Source: a virus. Taken from it: a DNA stretch of 29,605 nt. This document shows positions 16,245 to 22,529 of the stretch, piece by piece (position 1 is the first letter of the stretch; each line of letters begins with the position of its first letter). The DNA lies in IMG/VR virus record IMGVR_UViG_3300010430_000349, positions 1 to 29,605 of that record. One strand, given 5' to 3'. Below the pieces are notes generated by a model. The model saw only the letters and a list, made by a program, of their open reading frames with translations. It did not search any database and was not told the origin of the DNA. The position numbers were made by a program, and so were the translations under genes.

Positions 16245-16877
16245 TTAGGCACTTAACCGCTTAGACATTCCCGCATCGTCCGGTTTCTCTAAGTCGCCAA
16301 CAATGTAATAAGTGATTTTGTCGGCGCCGGATCCGTCCTCATCGATATTAAATGCCTGCCGCTGCAGGGGAACAATTCTGGCCACCACTTCCGATACTGT
16401 TCTCAGGGTAGTGTTTTGATCCTTTAGGGCCAGGGTGGCTGCCACCACAATATTTTTCCGGATACGTTTTCCGGACGCGAGCTCGTCCATTATTATATCG
16501 CCTCTAATTAATCGGTCCAGGGTTACATCACACCGTCGCAAAATTTTATGGAATAAAACCTTGTGAGCGCCGATCACTCCTGCGCCGAGCTCGCCATATT
16601 TGTCGATCGCCTCGGAGTAGTTATCAGCTGTAACCTCTTGCTGTAACTCCTGTTCAATCGATTTCTTTTTTACCGCTGCGCGTACATCGTCGGCCATGTT
16701 TCGGGCCCATCCGAGTTTATCCGCCTTTTTCATTATAGCCTGGCGGGTGGGTCCGTAACTACGGGAAATTGCAGCAATAGATAGCTGGCCTAATATGTAC
16801 TCCTGTTTGATCTCGGTCCACACTTCGGCCGGATAACCGTTGCCATTACCGTTGCCGTTTTTCGTACCTTTCGACAT
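16245..16877 (-). CDS. Terminase small subunit
   Basis: A 210-residue protein with a Gly/Asn-rich start followed by a helix-turn-helix (about 20-62: VWTEIKQEYILGQLSIAAISRSYGPTRQAIMKKADKLGW), as in small terminases that recognise packaging sites. The centre is helical (oligomerisation) and the C-terminus is acidic. It lies in the usual place before TerL, separated only by the Tat-signal gene. Its start overlaps the previous gene. Confidence 0.75.
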   Translation of the reverse strand: MSKGTKNGNGNGNGYPAEVWTEIKQEYILGQLSIAAISRSYGPTRQAIMKKADKLGWARNMADDVRAAVKKKSIEQELQQEVTADNYSEAIDKYGELGAGVIGAHKVLFHKILRRCDVTLDRLIRGDIIMDELASGKRIRKNIVVAATLALKDQNTTLRTVSEVVARIVPLQRQAFNIDEDGSGADKITYYIVGDLEKPDDAGMSKRLSA

Positions 16878-17235
16878 TCCTGTTATGCCTCAAAAGGGTT
16901 CGGGCCAGTTGCAGCTGTAACCGGTATTCGGTTTGTTTCCACACTGGCAATTTTCTAAACGGTAGCATATAAGTTTCTAAATTGGCAACCAAATCCTGCG
17001 AAATGGTGTCCGAATCGATCAATTCCTGGGCGGTTACTTTCCATTTATCATGTAACTCTTTAGGCCTTGTCTTAATATCGTCAATAATTATGGCCATTTG
17101 TGAGTTGAAAATGGTCTGCAAGGCCTCCGGAAGATCGTCAAAAGCCTCGATAGGTGTAACCGGATTGGTCAATTCGTTCAAATCACGAATTGCTGCATAA
17201 ATAATTGCGTTTAGTTTCTCAGTGGTCAAGATCAT
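16846..17235 (-). CDS. Uncharacterised helical protein before TerS
   Basis: The start at 17235 (MILTTEKL) is chosen because GAGG precedes it at 8 nt; an upstream in-frame ATG at 17265 lies in the hairpin 17251-17277 and lacks an SD. The 129-residue product is mainly helical with a basic C-terminus (QLQLARTLLRHNRNVERYEKRQR). It overlaps TerS by 32 bp. Function unknown; a packaging-associated role is possible from position. Confidence 0.55.
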   Translation of the reverse strand: MILTTEKLNAIIYAAIRDLNELTNPVTPIEAFDDLPEALQTIFNSQMAIIIDDIKTRPKELHDKWKVTAQELIDSDTISQDLVANLETYMLPFRKLPVWKQTEYRLQLQLARTLLRHNRNVERYEKRQR

Positions 17236-17250
17236 TTTACCATCCTCGAT

Positions 17251-17277
17251 GCCCAGGGGCGCCACTGGCCCCTGGGC
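17251..17277. other. Perfect GC-rich hairpin
   Basis: GCCCAGGGGC (17251-17260) and GCCCCTGGGC (17268-17277) form a 10-bp perfect stem with a 7-nt loop, right upstream of the RBS for the gene starting at 17235. No U-tract follows, so it is unlikely to be an intrinsic terminator. It resembles the hairpin at 5241-5265 in size and sequence and may be an mRNA processing or translation-control structure. Confidence 0.5.
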
Positions 17278-17298
17278 CTTTACGTTCTGCCTGGGGGT

Positions 17299-17475
17299 TT
17301 ATCCGGTGCCGCCGAATTCGGCCTCAAAGGCCGCCCTGGCGGTTTTTGTTCGGGTTTCCTCACTCACGGCCATAGCGTCGATTTCTTCCGGCGTTTTACC
17401 GGCCGTCGCTTTTTCAAACAAGCGGACTCCTGCCTCTAAAAAGCTCATTAAAATGATTAACTCGCTTGCTCCCAT
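17299..17475 (-). CDS. Small protein of the lysis-terminase interval
   Basis: An ATG at 17475 with AAAGGAGAT 8 nt upstream gives 58 residues; a TTG 21 nt further up would start inside the SD. The N-terminal half is hydrophobic/helical (MGASELIILMSFLEAGVRLF), the C-terminal half acidic-helical. Not recognised. Confidence 0.5.
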   Translation of the reverse strand: MGASELIILMSFLEAGVRLFEKATAGKTPEEIDAMAVSEETRTKTARAAFEAEFGGTG

Positions 17476-17522
17476 ATCGGTATTATCTCCTTTCAAATAG
17501 ATCGATACGCGCCAAATTAGGC

Positions 17523-17903
17523 CTATTCATCCATGTATTTAGCGATTATTGCCACCATTTGCCCGCGCAATTTAAGCCAGGCGCTATTATATGCGGTGGG
17601 ATCCTTTGCCGGATCCAGTAGCGCAATTTTCCAGGCGTCCAGGGTGGTTTCAATCCCATCCATAACCGGCGCCAGATCTTTGTGCATCCCCGCTTTTTGC
17701 TCCGGAGTTAATACAGGGGCATAGGCCGTTAGGGCCTCAACCTGGTCGTTATAAAATTTGCGGGCCGTGACATATTTGCCCTTTGCCGTTTCCGGTATCG
17801 GGTTGCCCTGGAATTGAGCGCAGCCGGCGAACATGAGCGCCAGGAAAATAGCCAGGCCGATTACCAGGCCGTCAAAAATTTCGTTTCGGATCTGCTTTAC
17901 CAT
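17523..17903 (-). CDS. Lipoprotein of the lysis cassette (spanin-like candidate)
   Basis: A 126-residue protein starting after AGGAGGCCTTTAGTT. The N-terminus has a hydrophobic stretch (GLVIGLAIFLALMFAGC) ending in a lipobox-like Cys28, so the mature protein should be lipid-anchored. The remainder is helical (YVTARKFYNDQVEALTAYAP). Directly after the holin gene, a lipoprotein is commonly an outer-membrane spanin or Rz1-like partner, though it is longer than typical Rz1. Function inferred. Confidence 0.6.
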   Translation of the reverse strand: MVKQIRNEIFDGLVIGLAIFLALMFAGCAQFQGNPIPETAKGKYVTARKFYNDQVEALTAYAPVLTPEQKAGMHKDLAPVMDGIETTLDAWKIALLDPAKDPTAYNSAWLKLRGQMVAIIAKYMDE

Positions 17904-17923
17904 AACTAAAGGCCTCCTTTCCT

Positions 17924-18361
17924 TTATTGGGCTATCGGCGTCCGCGGTTCCATACTGCCGGCATCCACCTTTAGCCTCTTGGTTGTTAAAACGGCCACCT
18001 CGACCTGGCCGGAAATAAAATCGTCCAGCTGGCCGATCCCTATCTCGAGAATCTTCTGCGTGGCCGGCGGTAACTGCTGCTTGATTGAAGTCATGGCCGC
18101 GCCTTTCAGCTTTTGGGCCTCGTCCGGAGTTATCACCCCATCGGCGCCGACTTCCTTAACAGTTTCATTTATCTTGGCCACCGTGTTTTGAACCACTACG
18201 CCCAGGACGTTTAAGGCCTCGTTTAGGGCCTCGCTCTTGGTCCGGCTTTTCACCCATTTTTTGAGCTCGTACAGGGCCCAGGTTGTTAAGGCCGAAACGG
18301 CCGCCACTGCAAAGGGAATTATGATCTGCAGCAAACTTTGCATTAAGGTCTGTTCTTCCAT
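17924..18361 (-). CDS. Holin, LL-H-like
   Basis: A 145-residue protein (AGGAGGCAACAG-ATG) with one N-terminal TM helix (about 8-30, LLQIIIPFAVAAVSALTTWALYELKKW) and a long, soluble helical tail. This topology, with a Lys-rich turn after the TM and a helical segment (ALNEALNVLGVVVQNTVAKINETV), fits the LL-H holin superfamily. It would permeabilise the inner membrane and let the soluble endolysin out. Assigned from topology and operon position. Confidence 0.6.
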   Translation of the reverse strand: MEEQTLMQSLLQIIIPFAVAAVSALTTWALYELKKWVKSRTKSEALNEALNVLGVVVQNTVAKINETVKEVGADGVITPDEAQKLKGAAMTSIKQQLPPATQKILEIGIGQLDDFISGQVEVAVLTTKRLKVDAGSMEPRTPIAQ

Positions 18362-18376
18362 CTGTTGCCTCCTGCG

Positions 18377-18850
18377 TTAGGGTTTCTCGCCATTAGACTT
18401 GATAAAAAGCTGGATCCTCTCATCCAGCCGCGCCAACAACTCTTGGCCTATGTCCATTTTTTTAAAGAGGACGCCCATATCGGTTTTAACATTTTTTTTG
18501 TGCTCATCAAACTCGGCCTTTGTTACTATCTCGGTGCGGGCCCGCTCGCGCTTGTTGTCGAATTCTTTTAGGCCCGTACTTAGTTCCTCGATCCTGGCCT
18601 GCAGGGTGCCCTGGCAGGATATTCTGTGGTGCTGCCGGCTTAAATTAATCCGCTCGATCTCCTGGTCGAAATCCGCCCGCGTAATTGCGTTGCCTATTTT
18701 TTCCTCGATCGCGGTCAACCTCTTTATGATATTGCCCAGGCTTTCTTTTAAATTCGGGATCGCAAATCTTATCGTTCCCCACACCGCGGCCGCCGACGTT
18801 ATGAAAAGTACACCGATCAAGATAACTATGTGAATATCCTTAAATACCAC
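18377..18850 (-). CDS. TM/coiled-coil protein (inner-membrane spanin or holin-associated candidate)
   Basis: The frame is open further, but a GTG at 18850 with GGAG 7 nt upstream is the sensible start, since the upstream TTG lies next to the terminator hairpin. The 157-residue product has a TM helix (about 6-30, HIVILIGVLFITSAAAVWGTI) and long coiled-coil segments (NIIKRLTAIEEKIGNAI; ARLDERIQLF). It is the first late gene, followed by holin and lipoprotein. An i-spanin-like role is inferred from topology. Confidence 0.55.
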   Translation of the reverse strand: MVFKDIHIVILIGVLFITSAAAVWGTIRFAIPNLKESLGNIIKRLTAIEEKIGNAITRADFDQEIERINLSRQHHRISCQGTLQARIEELSTGLKEFDNKRERARTEIVTKAEFDEHKKNVKTDMGVLFKKMDIGQELLARLDERIQLFIKSNGEKP

Positions 18851-18869
18851 GTTTCCGCTCCATAAACGC

Positions 18870-18899
18870 AAAAAGCCTGGGGGTGGTCAAACCCCAGGC
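18870..18899 (-). terminator. Intrinsic terminator at the early-late junction
   Basis: On the minus strand GCCTGGGG, a 9-nt loop (TTTGACCAC), CCCCAGGC and then TTTTT form a rho-independent terminator. It ends just before the first late gene (GTG 18850) and about 105 nt after the promoter at 18983-19012, like lambda tR'. Confidence 0.8.
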
Positions 18900-18982
18900 C
18901 TCTTGCAAAAGAAGATTGAATAAATTAGTTGATCCATTTTGTCGCCCGCTTACGTTCCAATGTGACTCAGGATAGAGGCAAT

Positions 18983-19012
18983 ATGGTAAAGCTAATTATT
19001 CGGGCTTGTCAA
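18983..19012 (-). promoter_or_regulatory. Sigma70-like late promoter candidate
   Basis: On the minus strand a perfect -35 TTGACA (19007-19012), an 18-nt spacer and TACCAT (18983-18988, 4 of 6) as -10 predict a start near 18976. The -35 overlaps the last codons of the gene at 18996-19412. The transcript would have a ~105-nt leader that ends at the terminator 18870-18899. Confidence 0.6.
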
Positions 19013-19412
19013 CTTCTTTTTTTTCAGCATCCGGATCCGCGGTCGTTTCCTCGGCCTCATCGGCTGCCGGTGGATCCTCTGGCGCCGCGGATCCGCCGCT
19101 CGCTTTAATGCTCTGAATATTCTGAACAATTTTTATGATCGTGGCCGCGTACTTTGTGGCCTGCTCCGGACTTAACGCCATCCAGCTTATCGATTGCCCA
19201 AAATCGACAATCACCTGGCCGTCTTGCTCGCGGACCTGTACTCTTAGATCTCGTTTCTGTTGGGGCATCATGCCGCCGGCCGCCCCTGGGCCCTGCCCTT
19301 GATTAAATGGGATCCCATGTTTTTTAGCCGCCGCCTTAACTTCATCTAAAAAGGCCATTTGTTTTTTTACGTCCTTAACGCTTTTATCGTCACCGTTGCC
19401 TTTTTTCGCCAT
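18996..19412 (-). CDS. Uncharacterised acidic-tailed protein next to the late promoter
   Basis: A 138-residue protein with a basic N-terminus (MAKKGNGDDKSVKDVKKQM), a Gly/Met linker (QGQGPGAAGGMMPQQ), a central mixed domain (LRVQVREQDGQVIVDFGQSISWMALSPEQATKYAATIIKIVQNI), and an acidic tail (PPAADEAEETTADPDAEKKE). It is the last gene of the early minus operon. Lambda Q occupies the equivalent place before pR', but no Q-like sequence is apparent. Confidence 0.6.
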   Translation of the reverse strand: MAKKGNGDDKSVKDVKKQMAFLDEVKAAAKKHGIPFNQGQGPGAAGGMMPQQKRDLRVQVREQDGQVIVDFGQSISWMALSPEQATKYAATIIKIVQNIQSIKASGGSAAPEDPPAADEAEETTADPDAEKKEVDKPE

Positions 19413-19418
19413 AATAAT

Positions 19419-19658
19419 TTAGCTCCTTTCATATTCGTTATAATGAAATTCAACCGCCTTAGCGCCTCGCGCCTTTAAGTGCAACTCCATAATATCAAGA
19501 TCAAATTTATCCTTTTCATCGGCATAAACCTTAACCTCGATCAATACCACCTGGCCCTCGATCTGCTGCGCGTTAAAAAACTTCCTGGCCTCGGGTTGAT
19601 ATTCTGCATAGGTTTGTGGCGTCGACTTTCGCCTTAAATCCAGTACCAGCTTAACCAT
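19419..19658 (-). CDS. Uncharacterised small early protein
   Basis: A 79-residue protein whose ATG overlaps the preceding stop (TAATG), so translation is coupled. A beta/alpha pattern with GQVVLIEVKVYADEKDKFDLDIMELHLKARGAKAVEFHY. Not recognised. Confidence 0.55.
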   Translation of the reverse strand: MVKLVLDLRRKSTPQTYAEYQPEARKFFNAQQIEGQVVLIEVKVYADEKDKFDLDIMELHLKARGAKAVEFHYNEYERS

Positions 19659-19858
19659 TATGTTTTAAATCCTAAATTCTTGCTGACTCTAACGTGCTCG
19701 GCATTTCCCACCTGGGCCCGCATATCCGTCATAACCTTTTTGTAATACTCGCCGGCCTCGCCCTGGAAAATGGGATCTCCGCCTTTAGCAAATCGCCACC
19801 GGTTCATCAATGCGTAATAAGTAGCATTGTCAATCCATTCCTTTTGATCCTTATCCAT
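19658..19858 (-). CDS. Small conserved phage protein
   Basis: A 66-residue protein (CCAGGAGGTTAGATC-ATG) with DKDQKEWIDNATYYALMNRWRFAKGGDPIFQGEAGEYYKKVM, a pattern known to me from many phage early regions with unknown function. Its RBS follows directly on the structured hairpin at 19890-19949. Confidence 0.65.
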   Translation of the reverse strand: MDKDQKEWIDNATYYALMNRWRFAKGGDPIFQGEAGEYYKKVMTDMRAQVGNAEHVRVSKNLGFKT

Positions 19859-19889
19859 GATCTAACCTCCTGGTCAAGCGTAAAATATC

Positions 19890-19949
19890 AACTCTGAAAT
19901 GGCTGGCGGTCTGGCCCGCTTTTGGCCAGGCGCCGGACAATTCAGAGTT
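19890..19949. ncRNA. Long, nearly symmetric stem-loop (structured RNA candidate)
   Basis: Three nested stems: AACTCTGAA/TTCAGAGTT (9 bp, 19890-19898 with 19941-19949), GGCG/CGCC, and CTGGCC/GGCCAG around a 7-nt loop, separated by a 6x6 and a 2x1 internal loop. It fills the intergenic gap between the gene at 19956-20147 and the RBS of the next gene. No U-tract follows. It could be an mRNA processing site or regulatory structure. Confidence 0.5.
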
Positions 19950-19955
19950 TAGATT

Positions 19956-20147
19956 TTAAAGCGATAGATCCGACCGACGGCCACACCGCCGACAATACAT
20001 GGCCGAGTACTCCGCGAAACCCGCCAATGGATCCTTATCTGCGAGCTCGATAATCCGCTCATCCGGCGGGATCCCCTCGAGCGCCGCGCCGGTCCAATCG
20101 TGATCGCCTATAAAGCAAAGAAATTTGCCCCACCATTTTTTAATCAT
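19956..20147 (-). CDS. Small zinc-ribbon phage protein (DUF1660-like)
   Basis: The ATG at 20147 overlaps the stop of the tiny gene upstream (ATGA). 63 residues with a Trp-rich start (MIKKWWGKFLCFIGDHDW) and CRRCG near the end; Cys/His and CxxC pairs suit one zinc site, as in DUF1660-type proteins. A longer frame from 20228 would cover the neighbour's reading and is not chosen. Function unknown. Confidence 0.6.
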   Translation of the reverse strand: MIKKWWGKFLCFIGDHDWTGAALEGIPPDERIIELADKDPLAGFAEYSAMYCRRCGRRSDLSL

Positions 20148-20263
20148 GTTACCGCCCTTTCCCACCATTTTAGCGCGATCGGCGTTAGCCAAATGCCGAG
20201 AATAACGGCCGCCGCGATAATCGACCATACAAAAACAAGTGCATACATTTTCTGCTTAGTCAT
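20144..20263 (-). CDS. Tiny single-TM membrane protein (39 aa)
   Basis: The ORF MTKQKMYALVFVWSIIAAAV...WWERAVT is 39 residues. ATG overlaps the upstream stop (AAATGA) and the stop overlaps the next start (ACATGA), so both ends have ATGA coupling. Residues about 7-27 form one TM helix, with Lys residues before and Arg after. Function unknown; small phage membrane proteins include holin regulators and superinfection-exclusion factors. Confidence 0.65.
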   Translation of the reverse strand: MTKQKMYALVFVWSIIAAAVILGIWLTPIALKWWERAVT

Positions 20264-20529
20264 TTGTCGCCCTCAAAATCGAAAAGGATTTGATCCGGAT
20301 CATATTTCACCGTCATGCCGTCTTTTACCCGCGTTTTGATAAAATTGATCTCGGTCCTCTGTTTAACCTGGCCCTTGTCCATTTTCACCGTTACGCCAAA
20401 ACCGATCTTTACCTCTCGATCGCCGTTTTTGTACGCCTGGTCAATTTGATCGGTATATGTATCGAAATATTTACCGATCGTGGCGAGCGCGTTCTCCTTT
20501 ATCTTCTGCATTTTTAGTATGTTTGCCAT
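20260..20529 (-). CDS. Uncharacterised early protein
   Basis: An 89-residue protein (AGGAGGGTGGAAA-ATG), helical first half (IKENALATIGKYFDTYTDQIDQAYK) then beta (REVKIGFGVTVKMDKGQ). Followed by ATGA coupling to the tiny TM gene. Not recognised. Confidence 0.6.
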   Translation of the reverse strand: MANILKMQKIKENALATIGKYFDTYTDQIDQAYKNGDREVKIGFGVTVKMDKGQVKQRTEINFIKTRVKDGMTVKYDPDQILFDFEGDK

Positions 20530-20686
20530 TTTCCACCCTCCTTAATGCTCTGCGATCTGTTATAATTAACTGGTTATCGATCTCGATTAATACAGAATTA
20601 AGCCGGCCGGTGGCCAGGATCCGGCATGGCCGGCCTTTCAATCTTGCCCTTACAGGATTATTAGCCCAATAATATTGATATATCAT
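20471..20686 (-). CDS. Small conserved phage protein
   Basis: A 71-residue ORF with RLKGRPCRILATGRLNSVLIEIDNQLIITDRRALRR, a beta-barrel-like pattern seen in short phage proteins of unknown function. It overlaps the next gene by 59 bp, and its SD is weak, so the exact start is uncertain. Confidence 0.5.
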   Translation of the reverse strand: MIYQYYWANNPVRARLKGRPCRILATGRLNSVLIEIDNQLIITDRRALRRVENGKHTKNAEDKGERARHDR

Positions 20687-20758
20687 TTTAAACCAGGCCA
20701 GGGCAGGCGCCGCGTCCTTTTTCCACTTTGGGGGATTACGTTGCGCCCGCCCAGGCGT

Positions 20759-20775
20759 CCGGCGGTCCTCGCCGG
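20759..20775. other. Short hairpin after a stop codon
   Basis: CCGGCG, a 5-nt loop and CGCCGG directly follow the stop of the gene at 20776-20973 on the minus strand. There is no U-tract. It may be a minor stability element; confidence is low. The rest of the gap (20687-20758) shows nothing further. Confidence 0.3.
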
Positions 20776-20973
20776 TTAGTCAAACAATTTCCTTTGCTGG
20801 TCTTTAGCTTTTTGCACCGTTGTAGCATGGTGCCCGCGGGAAACTTCAATCATCTTCCCGCATCCCTCGCACTCGAAATAATATGTTTTACCAGGCTTGA
20901 TCTTCGCATCGTTTCTTGCAAAAGGCTGGCGCCGCATACATTTTGGACAAGTGCCAATATTCCTGGCCCTCAT
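20776..20973 (-). CDS. Small zinc-ribbon protein
   Basis: A 65-residue protein with CPKC near the N-terminus and CEGC about 22 residues later, i.e. a four-Cys zinc ribbon, plus a Lys/Gln-rich C-terminal helix (TTVQKAKDQQRKLFD). Coupled to the upstream gene by ATGA. Possibly nucleic-acid binding. Confidence 0.6.
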   Translation of the reverse strand: MRARNIGTCPKCMRRQPFARNDAKIKPGKTYYFECEGCGKMIEVSRGHHATTVQKAKDQQRKLFD

Positions 20974-21305
20974 CCTGGCTCGGTCCTTTCCTCGTCCGGT
21001 CCGGTATCCTCGCTGGCCACTTCGGGCCCTGGCGAATCTTGCGCCGGCGGGCCCAGGCTTTCAACCGTCCGGCCGGATCCCAGGTTTCCATTACAGGGCA
21101 TCGGACCATGCGAGGCTTTCCGCGCCGCATTATAGGCCTTTTCGACTTCCTCCGGATCCGCGAAATACTCGCGCATAGCGGTTAAAAGTTTGTTGGTAGA
21201 TGAAAAGGTGAGCTCCGCGCATCCAACTCTTGCGATAACTCCGCCATTAACAGTTGGTATTACATGGATTTCGTAAGGAAATGCCAGTTTGAATTCAATC
21301 GTCAT
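20970..21305 (-). CDS. Uncharacterised early protein with disordered tail
   Basis: The start at 21305 follows GGAGGGCACCC; the longer frame to 21479 reads across the neighbouring gene and is rejected. 111 residues: a beta-rich core (IEFKLAFPYEIHVIPTVNGGVIARVGCAELTF), one helix (EEVEKAYNAARKAS) and a Pro/Glu-rich tail. It overlaps the Tad1-like gene by 11 nt. Function unknown. Confidence 0.55.
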   Translation of the reverse strand: MTIEFKLAFPYEIHVIPTVNGGVIARVGCAELTFSSTNKLLTAMREYFADPEEVEKAYNAARKASHGPMPCNGNLGSGRTVESLGPPAQDSPGPEVASEDTGPDEERTEPG

Positions 21306-21681
21306 GGGTGCCCTCCGTTCCCGCGGCCTCTCGTCGTGCGGTCCTGGTTTCCAGTGCTTCAAGTGCGTCTTTAAGATAGTTGATAGCGGCCTCGTTCTCG
21401 TCGCAGTGGAATTTAGATTTTTGATAAAATTGGAGTCGATCGATAGCTGCAAATATAATGCTCTCGACAAAAGCGCCATTTGGTATCCGCCTTTCTTCGC
21501 CGCGCCCCAGGGGCCCCATCTGCCAGGAAATAGTATAGCCCATTCCTGTTGATACGCCGCCGGCCGGATTTCCTCTTGAATCTAACCAGTGCTCGCTAAA
21601 ATCGCCCATCGGCGCGAGTTTCATTTCGGCCAGTTCTTTCTCGGTGGTCGGTACCGGCCTTTCATCTTGATTTATCGTCAT
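21295..21681 (-). CDS. Tad1/Acb2-type cyclic-nucleotide sponge candidate (anti-defence)
   Basis: The start at 21681 has AGGAG at 9 nt; the upstream ATG at 21705 codes through this SD. 128 residues. The core has GYTISWQMGPLGRG, RIPNGAFVES, AIDRLQFYQKSKF, then CDENEAAINYLKDALEALETRTARREAAGTEGTH, a pattern I associate with the Tad1/Acb2 hairpin-domain phage proteins. Known members bind Thoeris and CBASS second messengers and block these defences without degrading the signal. Early-operon placement suits rapid anti-defence. Assigned from recalled family motifs, not a search. Confidence 0.6.
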   Translation of the reverse strand: MTINQDERPVPTTEKELAEMKLAPMGDFSEHWLDSRGNPAGGVSTGMGYTISWQMGPLGRGEERRIPNGAFVESIIFAAIDRLQFYQKSKFHCDENEAAINYLKDALEALETRTARREAAGTEGTHDD

Positions 21682-21877
21682 TTTTAGGATCTCCTTTCCT
21701 TGCATCTAACCAGTTGATAGTTGTTTCCAGGGCATCAACATGAGTGCCGGTAATAGCATAGGGCCAGGTTTCACCCATATTATTATCGTCCGCCCTGTCT
21801 GTCATAAAACCATCTAACCATAATCGGAGCTCCTTTAATTCGTTTAGGATCTCCGGATCGCCTGGATCTTGAAACAT
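21662..21877 (-). CDS. Small acidic early protein
   Basis: A 71-residue protein with two helices (EILNELKELRLWLDGFM; HVDALETTINWLDARKGD) and an acidic linker. Its end overlaps the Tad1-like start by 20 nt. Not recognised; could be functionally linked to its neighbour, but there is no direct evidence. Confidence 0.5.
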   Translation of the reverse strand: MFQDPGDPEILNELKELRLWLDGFMTDRADDNNMGETWPYAITGTHVDALETTINWLDARKGDPKNDDKSR

Positions 21878-21891
21878 GGTTTTCCTTTCTG

Positions 21892-22221
21892 TTATTGATT
21901 CATTAGTTTATGCACTTCGCGCTGCCAAAACGTCTGTTGTTTTTTGGCCTCGGTTAATTGGTTTTTCTTAAATTGATTACTCGGCGCCCTGGCTACTTCG
22001 CCGGTCAATCTTTCCACCTGGGCCTGCCAGTACCATAATTGATTTTGGGCCGCGGCCACCTGGTTGTTTTTCTGGATCTGGATCATTTGTTTCTGCATAT
22101 CCGCCACCCATAACTCATGTACCTCTCGCGGTGTAAATTGATCGTTTAGGCCCCATACCGCGCCGAATAATGCAAAAACTGTTAAGATCGTGCCGGCTAT
22201 TACCTTAAATTTTCCGTTCAT
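21892..22221 (-). CDS. Single-TM coiled-coil protein
   Basis: Start 22221 follows AAAGGAGATCCAACTT. 109 residues: N-terminal TM (about 5-25, FKVIAGTILTVFALFGAVWG), then a periplasmic-type coiled coil with many Gln/Asn (ADMQKQMIQIQKNNQVAAAQNQLWYWQAQVERLTG). N-in/C-out topology resembles inner-membrane spanins, but it lies in the early operon, away from the lysis genes. Function unknown. Confidence 0.55.
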   Translation of the reverse strand: MNGKFKVIAGTILTVFALFGAVWGLNDQFTPREVHELWVADMQKQMIQIQKNNQVAAAQNQLWYWQAQVERLTGEVARAPSNQFKKNQLTEAKKQQTFWQREVHKLMNQ

Positions 22222-22529
22222 AAGTTGGATCTCCTTTGCTGCTCCCAATACTCGCGCAGAGCTTTAAGGGTTTGATCCAACTCCTTTGGATCGCAAAATG
22301 GATGATACTTTACTCGGTGCTCTTTTATAAGATCGACAACTACCTCTTTAAATCGATCGTACATAATTTCAAAGGATTTATTTCTGGCCTTTGCGTTACA
22401 TCTAAGTAGGTGGGCCTCTTGCTCACCGACCGCGAGCTCGATCTTTTTATCTCAGAGATCCATCATTACCTTGACAATTTCCTCGAGGGTAACGGGCTTT
22501 TTCCTGGGCCGTCCTGGGCCGCGTTTCAA
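22218..22529 (-). pseudogene. AT-hook-like gene interrupted by an in-frame TGA
   Basis: A 104-codon frame (TTG at 22529, overlapping the upstream stop as TTGA; its TGA stop overlaps the next ATG) fits perfectly between its neighbours. However codon 26 is TGA (22452-22454), splitting KRGPGRPRKKPVTLEEIVKV...DL from DKKIELAVGEQEAHLL. The N-terminus carries an AT-hook-like GRPRKKP; the rest is helical, with a coding-like Lys/Glu pattern. Other genes here use TGA as their only stop, so general recoding is unlikely. It is a nonsense mutation, a readthrough site, or an assembly error. Confidence 0.6.

Noticed and set aside
20728-21135. Plus-strand frame of 135 codons
   Set aside because: Runs opposite to the coupled zinc-ribbon and 20970-21305 genes, both with better starts and motifs.
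22452-22454. TGA recoded to an amino acid genome-wide
   Set aside because: Several well-supported genes here (e.g. those ending at 20144, 20260, 21295, 26247) stop at TGA.
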